Shown here: piece by piece, positions 55,160 through 64,000 of the stretch
Layout of the letters: every line of letters starts with the position of its first letter
Numbering within the stretch: the first letter of the stretch is position 1
NCBI RefSeq assembly: GCF_023111095.1
Contig: NZ_JALGYW010000004.1
Coordinates: 62,001-126,000, forward strand
Source of the DNA: Maribellus sp. YY47
Lineage (GTDB): Bacteria; Bacteroidota; Bacteroidia; Bacteroidales; Prolixibacteraceae
DNA: 64,000 bases
Direction: 5' to 3'
Notes under the pieces: model-generated
The model's database searches: none
The model's input: the letters and a program-made list of their open reading frames with translations, nothing else
What the model was told of the DNA's origin: nothing
Made by a program: the position numbers and the translations under genes

Positions 55160-57958
55160 TTACAGTTTTTCCTTTAGCGCCATTCCGGTGTACGAATCTT
55201 CAACTTTTACCAAATCTTCAGGTACGCCTTCAAACACCAGTTTTCCACCCTGATCGCCACCTTCCGGTCCCAGGTCGATGATCCAGTCGGCACATTTAAT
55301 AACTTCCATGTTGTGTTCAATCACGATGATGGAATGTCCGCGCGAAATCAAGGCATTAAACGAATCGAGTAACTTCCTGATGTCGTGGAAGTGCAAACCG
55401 GTGGTGGGTTCGTCAAAAACAAAAAGAGTAGGAACGTCTTTCTCGCGTGCCAAAAACGAAGCCAGTTTTACACGCTGGCTTTCACCTCCTGAAAGTGTGC
55501 TCGACGATTGTCCCAGTTTGATGTAGCCCAGGCCGACATCTTTTAACGGTTGAAGTCGTTTTACAATTTTCTTTTCAGTGGAACTTTTCCCCTTCGCAAA
55601 CAGTTCGATGGCCTGGTTAACGGTGAGGTTCAGAATATCGTCGATGTTGTGCTCGTGGTAGCGGACTTCCAGCACGTCTTCTTTGAAACGTTTACCGCCA
55701 CAGCTTTCACAAAGCAGGAAAACATCGGCCAAAAACTGCATTTCCACTTTTATTGTTCCTTCTCCCTGGCATTCGTCGCAACGGCCACCGTCTACGTTAA
55801 ACGAAAAGTGAGAAGCTTTCAGTCCCTGTATTTTTGCCGCCTGTTGCTCAGAAAACAGTTTTCTGATTTCGTCGTAGGCTTTCAAATAGGTAACGGGGTT
55901 GGAACGGGATGATTTTCCGATGGGATTCTGATCGATAAACTCAACCGCATCCAGCATTTTGTAATCTCCCAAAACCGCATCGTGATAACCGGTTCGCTCT
56001 CCGTAACCGCCCAGAATTTTTGTGAGGGCAGGAGCGAGGATTTTGGTCACCAGCGACGATTTCCCGGATCCACTTACCCCGGTAACCACCGTCATGGTAT
56101 TCAGCGGAAATTTAACACGGATATTTTTCAGGTTGTTTTCGCGTGCTCCCACCAGTTCGATAAAGTTGGTCCATTTACGTCTTTTTTCCGGTACCGGAAT
56201 TTTCTCTACTCCTGTGAGGTATTTGGTGGTCAGACTTTCCGGTTTTTTTGCCAGTTCTTCGTGGTTTCCCTGGAAAACCACTTCGCCGCCGTGTTGCCCG
56301 GCCAGGGGGCCAATGTCGATAACTTCGTCGGCTGCGCGGATAATCTCTTCGTCGTGTTCTACCACAAACACGGTATTTCCAATCATCTGCAAACGGCGCA
56401 ACACTTTGATCAGTTTTTCGGTGTCGCGCGAATGAAGACCGATACTGGGTTCATCCAGAATATAAAGCGAACCCACCAGGCTGCTTCCCAGCGATGTCGC
56501 CAGGTTGATACGTTGAGATTCACCTCCCGAAAGCGTTGATGATAAACGGTTAAGCGTAAGATAGCCCAGGCCAACATCGCAGAGAAATTCCAGACGATTG
56601 TTGATTTCGATGAGAATTCTTTTTGCGATTTCAACATCGTGCGGAGTCAGTTCCAGGTGTCGGAACAATTCCCGTAAATCACTGACCGGCATAAGCACCA
56701 GTTCCTGTATCGATTTCCCCGAAATTTTCACATAACCGGCTTCCCTTTTTAAGCGACTTCCCTTACACTCGGGACACACGGTTTTTCCGCGGTAACGCGA
56801 CAACATCACACGGTACTGTATTTTGTAGCTGCTTTCTTCCAGAAATTTAAAAAAGGCATTTAATCCGTTAAAATATTGGTTACCTGTCCAGATCAGGAAT
56901 TTTTGTTCTTCAGTGAGTTCGTAAAAAGGTTTATGAATCGGAAATCCAAATTTATCGGCAGCATAGATCAGCTCATTTTTCCATTCACCCATTTTTTCGC
57001 CTTTCCAGCAGGCAATGGCATCCTGATATATCGAAAGCGATTTATTCGGAATAACCAGGTCTTCATCAATCCCGATTACTTTTCCGTAGCCTTCACAAGT
57101 GGGGCAGGCGCCAACCGGGTTGTTAAAGCTGAACATATGAACACTGGGTTCTTCAAACTCAATGCCATCGGCTTCGAAACGATTGGAGAATTGAGCGCTT
57201 TGAACGCCATCGGGTAAATAAGCTTTTATGGTGCATTCTCCGTTCCCTTCAAAAAAAGCTGTTTGCACCGAGTCGGCCATCCGGCTTTGGGTATCTTCAT
57301 CCCGTTGAACTGACAAACGGTCGATCACCAGGTTGCAGGCTCCATTACAGAAATCATCGCTTTTGGCCAGAATCAATTCGTCGATTTTTTTTATTTCATC
57401 GTTGGTTTCGAGGCGCGAGAATCCCTGCTGCATCAGTAGTTCTGCTTCTTCCAGAATACTTCTTCCGTTTTTGGGGATCAGAGGCGAAGCGATAATTATG
57501 CGGGTACCCTCGTCAAACGAGTTGATAAAATCCACAACATCGGTAACGCTGTGCCGGCTAACGATCTCTCCAGATACGGGAGAATAGGTTTTCCCAATTC
57601 GCGCAAACAACAGTTTCAGGTAATCGTATATCTCGGTGGATGTACCCACCGTAGAACGTGGATTGCGGGTATTTACTTTTTGCTCAATAGCAATCGCTGG
57701 CGGTATGCCGTTAATAAAGTCAACTTCCGGTTTGTTAATTCGTCCCAGAAACTGCCGGGCATACGACGAAAGGCTTTCCACATAACGACGTTGTCCTTCA
57801 GCAAAAAGGGTGTCAAAAGCCAGTGACGATTTACCGGATCCCGATACTCCGGTAACGACGATAAACTTATTCCGGGGTATTTTTAAACTGATGTTTTTCA
57901 GGTTGTGGACCCTGGCATTTTGTATTTCAATGTATTTTTGGTTCTTATTATTCGACAT
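55160..57958 (-). CDS. uvrA: Excinuclease ABC subunit A
   Basis: 932 aa nucleotide excision repair ATPase. Walker [16 protein letters not shown] (about residue 37), zinc finger [20 protein letters not shown] and DEPSIGLH in the first half. The second half has [38 protein letters not shown] and [11 protein letters not shown]. Near E. coli length and complete, without the insertion seen in UvrA2 types. It is divergent from the sigma gene at 58120. Confidence 0.98.
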   Translation of the reverse strand: MSNNKNQKYIEIQNARVHNLKNISLKIPRNKFIVVTGVSGSGKSSLAFDTLFAEGQRRYVESLSSYARQFLGRINKPEVDFINGIPPAIAIEQKVNTRNPRSTVGTSTEIYDYLKLLFARIGKTYSPVSGEIVSRHSVTDVVDFINSFDEGTRIIIASPLIPKNGRSILEEAELLMQQGFSRLETNDEIKKIDELILAKSDDFCNGACNLVIDRLSVQRDEDTQSRMADSVQTAFFEGNGECTIKAYLPDGVQSAQFSNRFEADGIEFEEPSVHMFSFNNPVGACPTCEGYGKVIGIDEDLVIPNKSLSIYQDAIACWKGEKMGEWKNELIYAADKFGFPIHKPFYELTEEQKFLIWTGNQYFNGLNAFFKFLEESSYKIQYRVMLSRYRGKTVCPECKGSRLKREAGYVKISGKSIQELVLMPVSDLRELFRHLELTPHDVEIAKRILIEINNRLEFLCDVGLGYLTLNRLSSTLSGGESQRINLATSLGSSLVGSLYILDEPSIGLHSRDTEKLIKVLRRLQMIGNTVFVVEHDEEIIRAADEVIDIGPLAGQHGGEVVFQGNHEELAKKPESLTTKYLTGVEKIPVPEKRRKWTNFIELVGARENNLKNIRVKFPLNTMTVVTGVSGSGKSSLVTKILAPALTKILGGYGERTGYHDAVLGDYKMLDAVEFIDQNPIGKSSRSNPVTYLKAYDEIRKLFSEQQAAKIQGLKASHFSFNVDGGRCDECQGEGTIKVEMQFLADVFLLCESCGGKRFKEDVLEVRYHEHNIDDILNLTVNQAIELFAKGKSSTEKKIVKRLQPLKDVGLGYIKLGQSSSTLSGGESQRVKLASFLAREKDVPTLFVFDEPTTGLHFHDIRKLLDSFNALISRGHSIIVIEHNMEVIKCADWIIDLGPEGGDQGGKLVFEGVPEDLVKVEDSYTGMALKEKL

Positions 57959-58013
57959 AATTTTGATCGTAAATGCAATAATCCGTTAAAAATACTTGTA
58001 TTTTTCGATGAAA

Positions 58014-58031
58014 TGTTCCATTTTTGGAACA
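58014..58031. promoter_or_regulatory. Perfect inverted repeat in uvrA/sigma intergenic region
   Basis: TGTTCCA-TTTT-TGGAACA, between the divergent uvrA and sigma genes and about 55 bp from the uvrA start. It could be a repressor site (damage response?) or a hairpin; no T-run suggests termination. Identity of any regulator is unknown. Confidence 0.45.
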
Positions 58032-58068
58032 CGCAAAATTACAATAATAGTTTTACTACACTTAAAAA

Positions 58069-58098
58069 TTGACGCCTATAGAAAAATTTTACTTTTTG
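58069..58098 (+). promoter_or_regulatory. Bacteroidota-type promoter candidate for sigma gene
   Basis: TTG at 58069-58071 and TACTTTTTG at 58090-58098, spaced 18 nt, near the TTTG / TAnnTTTG consensus and 22 bp before the ATG. Confidence 0.35.
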
Positions 58099-58119
58099 TT
58101 TAAACATAAATAGAAGGTA

Positions 58120-58713
58120 ATGCTCAAACTTAACTCACTGGACGACAATGAGCTCGTTCAAAGATTTATAAATGGCGATCAAGAATCACTGGAGACATTA
58201 ATTTTAAAACATAAGAACAGGGTGTTCTCGTACATTCTGTTAATTGTTAAGAACCAGGAACTGGCTGAAGATATTTTTCAGGAAACGTTCATAAAGGTGA
58301 TCCGTTCGCTTAAAAAAGGGAAGTACATCGAGAATGGGAAATTTATTTCCTGGGTGCTTCGTATCTCGCATAATCTGATCATCGATCATTTCAGAAAAGT
58401 AAAATTGAAAGGAACCGTTTCAAACGACAGTTCTGACGTGGATATTTTTAATTCACAAAAGTTTGCTGAGCAAACCATTGAAGATGAAATGATCAACATG
58501 CAGATTCTAAGCGAGGTAAAAGATTTGATCCAGGAATTGCCCGAAGATCAGCAACAGGTGATACATATGCGTCATTATCTGGGGCTAAGTTTCAAGGAGA
58601 TAGCCGACCAAACCGGCGTTAGTATCAACACCGCGTTGGGGCGCATGCGATATGCATTGATTAATCTTCGGAAACTGATCGAGAAAAAGAATCTCTCGTT
58701 AACGATGGTTTAA
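58120..58713 (+). CDS. Sigma-70 family RNA polymerase sigma factor
   Basis: 197 aa ECF-like sigma. Region 2 has DQESLETLILKHKNRVFSYI, AEDIFQETFIKVIRSL and FISWVLRISHNLIIDHFRK. Region 4 has LPEDQQQVIHMRHYLGLSFK and the HTH EIADQTGVSINTALGRMRYA. Likely transcribed together with the 73-aa gene 57 bp downstream. Confidence 0.94.
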   Translation: MLKLNSLDDNELVQRFINGDQESLETLILKHKNRVFSYILLIVKNQELAEDIFQETFIKVIRSLKKGKYIENGKFISWVLRISHNLIIDHFRKVKLKGTVSNDSSDVDIFNSQKFAEQTIEDEMINMQILSEVKDLIQELPEDQQQVIHMRHYLGLSFKEIADQTGVSINTALGRMRYALINLRKLIEKKNLSLTMV

Positions 58714-58770
58714 CTTTCGTTAACACAATAATAAGCTGTAGGGGGCGTTTTTTAGGTAAATGAAAAAAAG

Positions 58771-58992
58771 ATGCCTATGCAAAAGTTCTCTACCTTAATT
58801 TATTGTGTCAGCCTTGTTCGTTGTAATGTCGATGCTTTCGATGATTCAGAGCTTGAGAATAAGGTTGATTTTTTTAAAACAAAAGAAATGGGACCATCAG
58901 AAGAGTCCGTAAGAAACATCCTGAATTTTGCACGCAGCTACGACGTTTTGAATACAAAATCAGCAGGTTTCGTAGAAATGATATTAAACTAA
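58771..58992 (+). CDS. Small hypothetical protein downstream of sigma factor
   Basis: 73 aa. N-terminus MPMQKFSTLIYC; a Met at residue 3 is an alternative start. The C-terminal NILNFARSYDVL and KSAGFVEMILN look conserved in style. Its place directly behind an ECF sigma gene in similar genomes suggests a partner; I do not know its function. A terminator follows at once. Confidence 0.75.
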   Translation: MPMQKFSTLIYCVSLVRCNVDAFDDSELENKVDFFKTKEMGPSEESVRNILNFARSYDVLNTKSAGFVEMILN

Positions 58993-59019
58993 AAAAGGCA
59001 CCTCTCCGGTGCCTTTTTT
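58991..59019. terminator. Bidirectional intrinsic terminator
   Basis: AAAAAAGGCACC-TCTCC-GGTGCCTTTTTT, perfect 12-bp arms. It ends the sigma operon and, on the opposite strand, the nhaA transcript. Confidence 0.93.
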
Positions 59020-59038
59020 AGTTCGTTATATCTTTAAA

Positions 59039-60352
59039 TTATACCTTTTCTTTGACGGTTAATCGTATGGTAATGTAACCCAGTATTCCGGCTATGGTTG
59101 AACCGATAAGAATTCCCATTTTGGCAGAATCGATCAAAACAGCATCGGTATAGGCAAGGTTGTTGATGAACAGCGACATGGTAAATCCCAGGCCTCCCAG
59201 GAACGATACTCCCGCCAATTGTTTGAAACCAACGTTTTGAGGTAGTTCGGCGATATTTGTTTTAATGGCCAGCCATGAGAATACAAAGATGCCGATAAAG
59301 TTTCCGACGATCATACTAATGGCCAGGTTGATGGATAAGCTTACATTCGAATCGCCCGAAAAGCTGAAGATAACTCCCGCATTGGCGAGTGCAAAAATCG
59401 GCATGATTAAGTAGGAAACCCATCCGTGCAACTGATGTTCAAGATTTTGAAGTGGCGATGATGTGGTCTCTGTCAGTTCCTGTAAATCGTCTAATAGGTG
59501 AATTTGCTTCTTGCTCAAAACAGCTGTTTCTTCCTTTGTATTGCATTCCTGCAAAAACTCATCGAGATATCCTTTACTTTTTTGATAAAACGAACGGGTA
59601 TTGGTTTTACGTTGCAAGGGGATGGTCAGCGCCAGCAGAACTCCAGCAATGGTCGCATGGATTCCCGATTTAAGGAATAATATCCAAACGATGACTCCGG
59701 CGATAAAAAACAAGTATTTCGAATAATAATTGAATTTTGAAAAAAGGCCGAGTACAACAACAATTCCCAGTCCGATAAAGATGTTGGACCAGATTAAGTT
59801 GGTGCTGTAAAAGAAGGCAATGACGAGGACTGCGCCCAGGTCGTCGATAATGGCAAAAGCCATTAAAAATACCTTTATGCCAATTGGGACACGTTTACCC
59901 AGCAAGGTCAGAATACCCAAAGAAAAGGCAATGTCCGCAGCCATTGGGATGCCCCATCCTTCGCCACCAGCATTTCCTTTATTCAGGATCGTGAAAAGTA
60001 TAGCCGGAACAATCATTCCGCCTATGGCAGCAAATAGCGGAAGTGATGCCTTCTTTATATGACTTAACTCTCCGGTAAGAATTTCGCGTTTTATCTCCAG
60101 GCCAATCACGAAGAAGAAAATGGCCATTAATCCGTCGTTGATCCATTTGTAAATGGGTTTCGATAATTCGAAGCCCGGTAAGCTAAAAGTGATGTACTCT
60201 TTCCAAAATCCGAGGAATTCTTTGCTTAAAGGGCTGTTGGCCAGTATTAAAGCAAGAATTGTGGTGCCGAACAGAATGATACTGCTGGAAGTTTCGAGCC
60301 TGATAAACTGATTGATAGGCTCTTTAATAAACTTGATCGGTGATTTACTCAT
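59039..60352 (-). CDS. nhaA: Na+/H+ antiporter NhaA
   Basis: 437 aa, longer than E. coli NhaA (388) because of an extra hydrophilic stretch about residues 245-305 (KGYLDEFLQECNTKEE). Key acids are kept: Asp140 in MAADIAFSLG and Asp170-Asp171 in AIIDDLGAV, spaced as E. coli D133/D163/D164. It exports sodium at alkaline pH. Confidence 0.96.
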   Translation of the reverse strand: MSKSPIKFIKEPINQFIRLETSSSIILFGTTILALILANSPLSKEFLGFWKEYITFSLPGFELSKPIYKWINDGLMAIFFFVIGLEIKREILTGELSHIKKASLPLFAAIGGMIVPAILFTILNKGNAGGEGWGIPMAADIAFSLGILTLLGKRVPIGIKVFLMAFAIIDDLGAVLVIAFFYSTNLIWSNIFIGLGIVVVLGLFSKFNYYSKYLFFIAGVIVWILFLKSGIHATIAGVLLALTIPLQRKTNTRSFYQKSKGYLDEFLQECNTKEETAVLSKKQIHLLDDLQELTETTSSPLQNLEHQLHGWVSYLIMPIFALANAGVIFSFSGDSNVSLSINLAISMIVGNFIGIFVFSWLAIKTNIAELPQNVGFKQLAGVSFLGGLGFTMSLFINNLAYTDAVLIDSAKMGILIGSTIAGILGYITIRLTVKEKV

Positions 60353-60431
60353 GTGCAGTTCTTAACTATTTAATTGTTGTGATAATGACTCAAAGTTTCA
60401 AAAATAAAAATAATAAATAATTGACCAAATA

Positions 60432-60462
60432 TTGCCATTGTAAGTAAAAGGTACTAATTTTA
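60432..60462 (+). promoter_or_regulatory. Promoter candidate for SPFH operon
   Basis: TTG at 60432-60434, then 20 nt, then TAATTTTA at 60455-60462, about 40 bp before the SPFH ATG. Weak match to the Bacteroidota consensus. Confidence 0.3.
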
Positions 60463-60502
60463 TGATATTAAAATAATATCAAAATACTAAAAATTTAAAG
60501 TT

Positions 60503-61348
60503 ATGGAAAAGCAATATTCTGGAATGTCGGGTTATGTGTTTTTGCTGCTGGAACTGTTTCTTTTGGTCGTTATTGTTTTGGGCTTTTGGGCTGGAATGGT
60601 CGTGCCCTCAGTAATTCTGTTACCTTTCTTTGTGTTGGGAGCGATCGGATTTACGGTGGTCGATCCCAATCAAAGTTGCGTGTTGGTATTGTTCGGGGCT
60701 TACAAAGGCACCATCAAAACCAATGGATTTTACTGGGTCAATCCGTTTTTTGTGCGGAAAAAGATTTCACTTCGCGCGCGGAATTTTGACAGCGAAACCA
60801 TCAAGGTAAACGATAAACTGGGAAATCCAATTATGATTGGTTTGGTGCTTGTTTGGAGAGTGGAAGACACGTACAAAGCTGCATTTGGTGTCGATGAATT
60901 CGAGCATTTTGTAGTCGTGCAAAGTGAGGCAGCCCTTCGGAAACTGGCGGGATTATATCCGTACGATAACATTGAAGATGAAAATGCAAAAGTTACGCTT
61001 CGCGACGGAACCGAAGAGGTAAATAACGAGTTGGAGCGTGAAATTATCGAGCGTCTCGACATCGCCGGTATTTATGTGATTGAAGCTCGTATTAATCATA
61101 TCGCCTACGCCCAGGAAATAGCTCAGGCCATGCTTAAACGCCAGCAGGCAACAGCAATTGTAGCTGCCCGCTATAAAATTGTTGAAGGTGCGGTAAGTAT
61201 GGTTGAAATGGCACTCGACCAGTTAAGCAAAAAGCAAATAGTCGATTTGGATGAAGAGAAAAAAGCAACGATGGTAAGCAACCTGATGGTTGTTTTATGC
61301 GGAGATAAAGATGCCACGCCGATTGTAAATACCGGAACTTTATATTAA
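60503..61348 (+). CDS. SPFH/prohibitin-domain membrane protein
   Basis: 281 aa. Two N-terminal hydrophobic helices (LFLLVVIVLGFWAGMVVP and LLPFFVLGAIGFTVV) are followed by a SPFH domain (VDPNQSCVLVLFGAYKGTIK...GFYWVNPF) and a helical C-terminus (AYAQEIAQAMLKRQQATAI). It probably forms oligomeric membrane assemblies. It is first in a tight run with a PH-like membrane protein and an RHH protein. Confidence 0.9.
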   Translation: MEKQYSGMSGYVFLLLELFLLVVIVLGFWAGMVVPSVILLPFFVLGAIGFTVVDPNQSCVLVLFGAYKGTIKTNGFYWVNPFFVRKKISLRARNFDSETIKVNDKLGNPIMIGLVLVWRVEDTYKAAFGVDEFEHFVVVQSEAALRKLAGLYPYDNIEDENAKVTLRDGTEEVNNELEREIIERLDIAGIYVIEARINHIAYAQEIAQAMLKRQQATAIVAARYKIVEGAVSMVEMALDQLSKKQIVDLDEEKKATMVSNLMVVLCGDKDATPIVNTGTLY

Positions 61349-61352
61349 CGCG

Positions 61353-61877
61353 ATGGAGAAAGTTCTTTTTGCTGAAGAACAAAGGGTTAGCCAGGGAAGG
61401 ATGCTGAAATCGATTGTGATAGCAATCATGCTCGGAATGGTTGTATTGGGATACTGGTTTATCCGTCTCGGTTACAGCAGGCGAAATGGAGTAGATGAGA
61501 TTTTTTCCGATTCGTCATTTATAGTAACTGCGATGGTATTTTTTATTGTTTTGATAGTAGTTGTGATCATTAATTCTGTTTCGCGTCTACGTACTAAAAT
61601 CCAAATCGACGGCATCTACGTCAGTTATTTTCCTTTTAAAAGGAAGTGGTTAAAAATCAGTGCTTCCGATATTTTTTCATACCGCTTAAGACGTTTTCGA
61701 GCTTATCGGGAATACGGTGGATATGGGATCAGGGACCGCAGGCGTAAAGGAAAGGCCTATATTATTTCGGGGCAAACGGGACTTCAGTTACAGCTCAAAG
61801 ATGGAAAAAGGATACTTATAGGTACACATAGAACGCAGGCCATAAAATATGCTATGGATAAAGTGATGAAAGCATAA
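61353..61877 (+). CDS. Two-helix membrane protein, PH-like soluble domain
   Basis: 174 aa. Helices at about 20-40 and 55-78, then a beta-rich basic domain (KIQIDGIYVSYFPFKRKWLK, YIISGQTGLQLQLKDGKRIL), resembling bacterial PH-like or DUF6141 proteins. It starts 4 bp after the SPFH stop. The partner role is inferred from the spacing. Confidence 0.75.
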   Translation: MEKVLFAEEQRVSQGRMLKSIVIAIMLGMVVLGYWFIRLGYSRRNGVDEIFSDSSFIVTAMVFFIVLIVVVIINSVSRLRTKIQIDGIYVSYFPFKRKWLKISASDIFSYRLRRFRAYREYGGYGIRDRRRKGKAYIISGQTGLQLQLKDGKRILIGTHRTQAIKYAMDKVMKA

Positions 61878-61889
61878 AAACAGCTTGAA

Positions 61890-62063
61890 ATGGCAAAGAA
61901 AAAGACATTTGTGTTGAGGGTGGCCCCGGAGATGATGGAAGCCGTGGAAAAGTGGGCTGCCGATGATTTTCGGAGCATTAACGGGCAGCTGGAGTGGATT
62001 ATTCATAATGCGCTAAAGGATGCCAAACGCTTAAAAAAGAACACAGAGAATGAAGAATCATAA
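61890..62063 (+). CDS. Small ribbon-helix-helix (Arc-like) protein
   Basis: 57 aa: MAKKKTFVLRVAPEMMEAVE, then KWAADDFRSINGQLEWIIH and a Lys-rich tail. The beta strand KTFVLRV and the helix with RSINGQLEWII fit Arc/MetJ-type DNA-binding proteins. It is 12 bp downstream of the PH-like gene. It could autoregulate the SPFH operon. Confidence 0.75.
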   Translation: MAKKKTFVLRVAPEMMEAVEKWAADDFRSINGQLEWIIHNALKDAKRLKKNTENEES

Positions 62064-62090
62064 TAACAGATCAAATAAAAACGGTAGAAA

Positions 62091-62194
62091 ATGTCGTTTT
62101 TGAAAAGGTGCTAAAAATATGATACTGGTGGATTCCGGTAAGCGCTTTGGTGGTCTTGTTGGTTGTCGAATTCGTAATTTCTTATAAAAAATGA
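62091..62194 (+). pseudogene. Decayed small membrane peptide gene
   Basis: From the ATG at 62091 the frame gives MSFLKRC then stops. With one base added in the T-run 62097-62101 and the TGA at 62120-62122 read as sense (TGG), it encodes a 30-odd-residue peptide. Its end is YWWIPVSALVVLLVVEFVIS followed by YKK. That membrane helix is too clean to be chance, so I infer a lost small protein. Two lesions are needed, so it is uncertain. Confidence 0.45.
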
Positions 62195-62228
62195 TACAGA
62201 TAAAACATATCAATAAAAATCAAAAGTC

Positions 62229-62438
62229 ATGAAAAAAGCTTTTAGTTGCCCGAAATGCAGTGGCTGGGAGTACGAGGTTGACGAGATTCGTACCACGGGC
62301 GCAGGATTTACCAAATATTTTAATATTCAAAACCGCCGTTTTACAGCAGTTTCATGCCGGCGGTGCGGATATACCGAGTTTTACAAAGGAAACCGTTCGA
62401 GCGGAGCCAGCAACATACTCGATTTCCTGACCAACTAG
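62229..62438 (+). CDS. Zinc-ribbon protein
   Basis: 69 aa. Zinc ligands CPKC at residues 7-10 and CRRC at 43-46; GAGFTKYFNIQNRRFTAVSC in between. It resembles the small zinc-ribbon nucleic-acid-binding (YpzJ-like) proteins. Function is unknown. It follows the SPFH-RHH run on the same strand. Confidence 0.8.
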   Translation: MKKAFSCPKCSGWEYEVDEIRTTGAGFTKYFNIQNRRFTAVSCRRCGYTEFYKGNRSSGASNILDFLTN

Positions 62439-62485
62439 TGGGGGCCGTGTCTGTCTCAGAGAGAACGGGCTTGAAGACAACACAA

Positions 62486-62525
62486 AAAATGAATCCGATC
62501 TCATTGAAGGGATCGGATTCATTTT
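62486..62525. terminator. Bidirectional intrinsic terminator
   Basis: AAAATGAATCCGATC / GATCGGATTCATTTT, perfect 15-bp arms with a 10-nt loop, between the zinc-ribbon gene and the end of the GH18 gene. Confidence 0.9.
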
Positions 62526-62549
62526 CAGACATTCATCAGAGAAATTCAG

Positions 62550-63728
62550 TTACTCGTTCATATTTGAAAGTACTGCGTTCAGCAGTTTATGTTCGTGATC
62601 GGCACTGTATTCCCAAAACATAACACCTGCCAATCCGCGTTTTTTCAGGTATTCAATTTTTAATGCAATCGACTGTTCGTCTTCGTACGAAATAAAAGTC
62701 TTTTCTTCCGCATTCCAGAGATAGGGAGCTTTGGCTGTATCGTCCCAGTAGCGGGTGTAGCCGTTTGCATTGATATTTTGGTAAAAATCGATGTAGTCGA
62801 TTCCCATTCCCACGGTTTCTGCCTTGTTAAAAAGAATTTGGTCGCCGCTGGCTTCAACACCTTTCCATATGCGGCCATAAAAAGGAATGCCCAGGTTGAT
62901 CTTTTCAACCGGAAATCCTGCTTTGGTGTGCATATCGACCGCATTAACCGCGCTGTTCATGTCCAACTTGGGTTGTGCCGAGGGATACAGATTGCTGTGA
63001 TGCCCGTTTACCGTATGTAATCCATTGTAAAAATCGTAGGTCATAATGTTCAGAAAATCGAGGTATTCAGCCAGTTTCCCTAATTCGGTGTTATCGACAT
63101 AGGCCTGGTCAGCACCCGTGGCAATACTGAGCAGATAATGATTATTCTTGCCTTCCTCCCGGGCCATAAGGTCCAGTTCTTCCCGCACCGCCTTGAGCAT
63201 TAAGGTGAAATTTTGAACATCTTCGGGGCGGTAGATATTTCCTGCTCCGGTTTGGTTGGGGTATTCCCAGTCGAGATCGATGCCGTCGAGTTGATAGTCT
63301 TTTACAAATTTCGCACAGCTTTGGGCAAACTTTGCACGCGATGTTTCGCTCAGCGCGGCATCAGAAAAACCACCTGACCATGACCAGCCTCCGATGGAAA
63401 CTAAAACTTTCAATTTTGGATTTTTTGATTTCAGTGAATTTAGCTTTACAATGTCATCAGGACTCAGGCGTTTACCGTCGATCTTAGTGGTATCAAAAAT
63501 GGCTTCACCGTCGCGAATATTTCCAAAAGCATAGTTAATGTGCGTAATTCCGGTTACATCAATGGTCGAGAAATCAAAATCGCGATAGCCCGCCACATAG
63601 GCGACTACCATATAATCTTTGGAGGAGTTGATTGTTGCGACTTCTGTTTTGGATTTTGGCGCCGGATTGCAACCTGAAAAGATCAGCCCAACAGCAAAGG
63701 TTAAAATCGATAGAGAAAGTTGTTTCAT
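62550..63728 (-). CDS. Glycoside hydrolase family 18 (chitinase-like) lipoprotein
   Basis: 392 aa with lipobox FSGC (Cys20). GH18 catalytic motif DGIDLDWEY has D148, D151, D153 and the acid Glu155. SIGGWSWSGGF and the C-terminal GVMFWEYSADHE complete the TIM barrel. It cleaves chitin or GlcNAc-containing glycans by a substrate-assisted mechanism, at the cell surface. The divergent AmpG-like transporter 177 bp away suggests a GlcNAc-uptake locus. Confidence 0.95.
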   Translation of the reverse strand: MKQLSLSILTFAVGLIFSGCNPAPKSKTEVATINSSKDYMVVAYVAGYRDFDFSTIDVTGITHINYAFGNIRDGEAIFDTTKIDGKRLSPDDIVKLNSLKSKNPKLKVLVSIGGWSWSGGFSDAALSETSRAKFAQSCAKFVKDYQLDGIDLDWEYPNQTGAGNIYRPEDVQNFTLMLKAVREELDLMAREEGKNNHYLLSIATGADQAYVDNTELGKLAEYLDFLNIMTYDFYNGLHTVNGHHSNLYPSAQPKLDMNSAVNAVDMHTKAGFPVEKINLGIPFYGRIWKGVEASGDQILFNKAETVGMGIDYIDFYQNINANGYTRYWDDTAKAPYLWNAEEKTFISYEDEQSIALKIEYLKKRGLAGVMFWEYSADHEHKLLNAVLSNMNE

Positions 63729-63905
63729 GATGTACAGCTTAAATTAGTGTGGGTAAATTTATTGCTTTTCCCCATTCAAACTAGAAACTTTTTAAAAAAA
63801 ATTAAAAACATTGTCGATATAGCAAAAAAGAAACAAATTATAATGTAATTTCGAATTCTTATTTTTTAGTGGAATCAATCAACCGGATGAATTAAAATCT
63901 ATTAC

Positions 63906-64000
63906 ATGCTGAAAGAAAGAAAGAAACTGGCAAGACCGGCATATTTTTGGGTACCAACTGCTTATTTTGCAATGGGCCTTCCGTTTATTGCCATTAATCT
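63906..64000 (+). CDS. MFS transporter, AmpG-like, 5' end only
   Basis: ATG at 63906 opens a frame to the window end: MLKERKKLARPAYFWVPTAY and then FAMGLPFIAIN. The Y-F-x-x-G-L-P motif in helix 1 is typical of the PAT/AmpG-type MFS family that carries GlcNAc-containing sugars. Divergent from the GH18 gene, with which it may share a pathway. Only about 31 residues visible. Confidence 0.7.
   Translation, partial: MLKERKKLARPAYFWVPTAYFAMGLPFIAIN

Overview
The window reads as chromosomal DNA of a Bacteroidota member. The evidence is a T9SS/gliding C-terminal sorting domain protein beside two PorP/SprF-type genes, a TonB receptor, a secreted fucosidase and sulfatase, and start regions that mostly lack a Shine-Dalgarno sequence. 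The gene set resembles free-living Marinilabiliales/Prolixibacteraceae, but that placement is inference. Most genes are ordinary housekeeping or carbohydrate genes. I saw no rRNA, tRNA or CRISPR array.

Layout. 0-8.2 kb: end of a lipoprotein gene, a sigma factor with a small partner, hutH and hisS, a methionine-sulfoxide repair pair (free-Met-R-SO reductase and MsrA), a VTT-like membrane protein, and yccF with an unlisted 42-aa membrane peptide. 8.3-20.3 kb: YjbQ, cupin, GH29 fucosidase, Rieske lipoprotein, RecB/AddA-like helicase-nuclease, dapA, ligA and a thioredoxin-like protein. 20.5-30.7 kb: sulfatase, a probable copper-uptake pair (Cys-rich small protein and an OprC-like TonB receptor), an M20 amidohydrolase, and a tricorn-like protease. 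30.9-31.95 kb: a RAYT transposase flanked by its palindromic REP elements. 32-41.9 kb: gnd, pdxB, an oxidoreductase, then a hexuronate/mannonate cluster on the minus strand (LacI regulator, SDR mannonate oxidoreductase, uxuA, kdgK, LarA homologue).

41.9-45.1 kb is the accessory part: stray REP copies, a 20-21-nt tandem repeat, an AT-rich AbiH phage-defence gene, a cassette-like spacer and a frameshifted gene. 45.1-50.9 kb: pabC/pabB, YggS, a DHODase-like enzyme and a lectin/PKD protein with a type-B T9SS sorting domain. 51-64 kb: two PorP/SprF proteins with a HEAT-like protein, MATE exporter, uvrA, a second sigma factor, nhaA, an SPFH operon with an RHH protein and a decayed small membrane peptide, GH18, and the start of an AmpG-like MFS transporter.

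The metabolic core is the mannonate cluster. UxuB-type SDR and UxuA convert fructuronate through mannonate to KDG, and KdgK phosphorylates it. The LarA homologue keeps the nickel-pincer residues, so it may be a gluconate/mannonate 2-epimerase that lets gluconate enter the same route. The LacI gene controlling the cluster has no canonical start codon for its helix-turn-helix. The strongest novelty candidates are this LarA/LacI cluster, the RAYT-REP locus, the AbiH island, and the families of intergenic repeats phased at 7, 8 and 20-21 nt.
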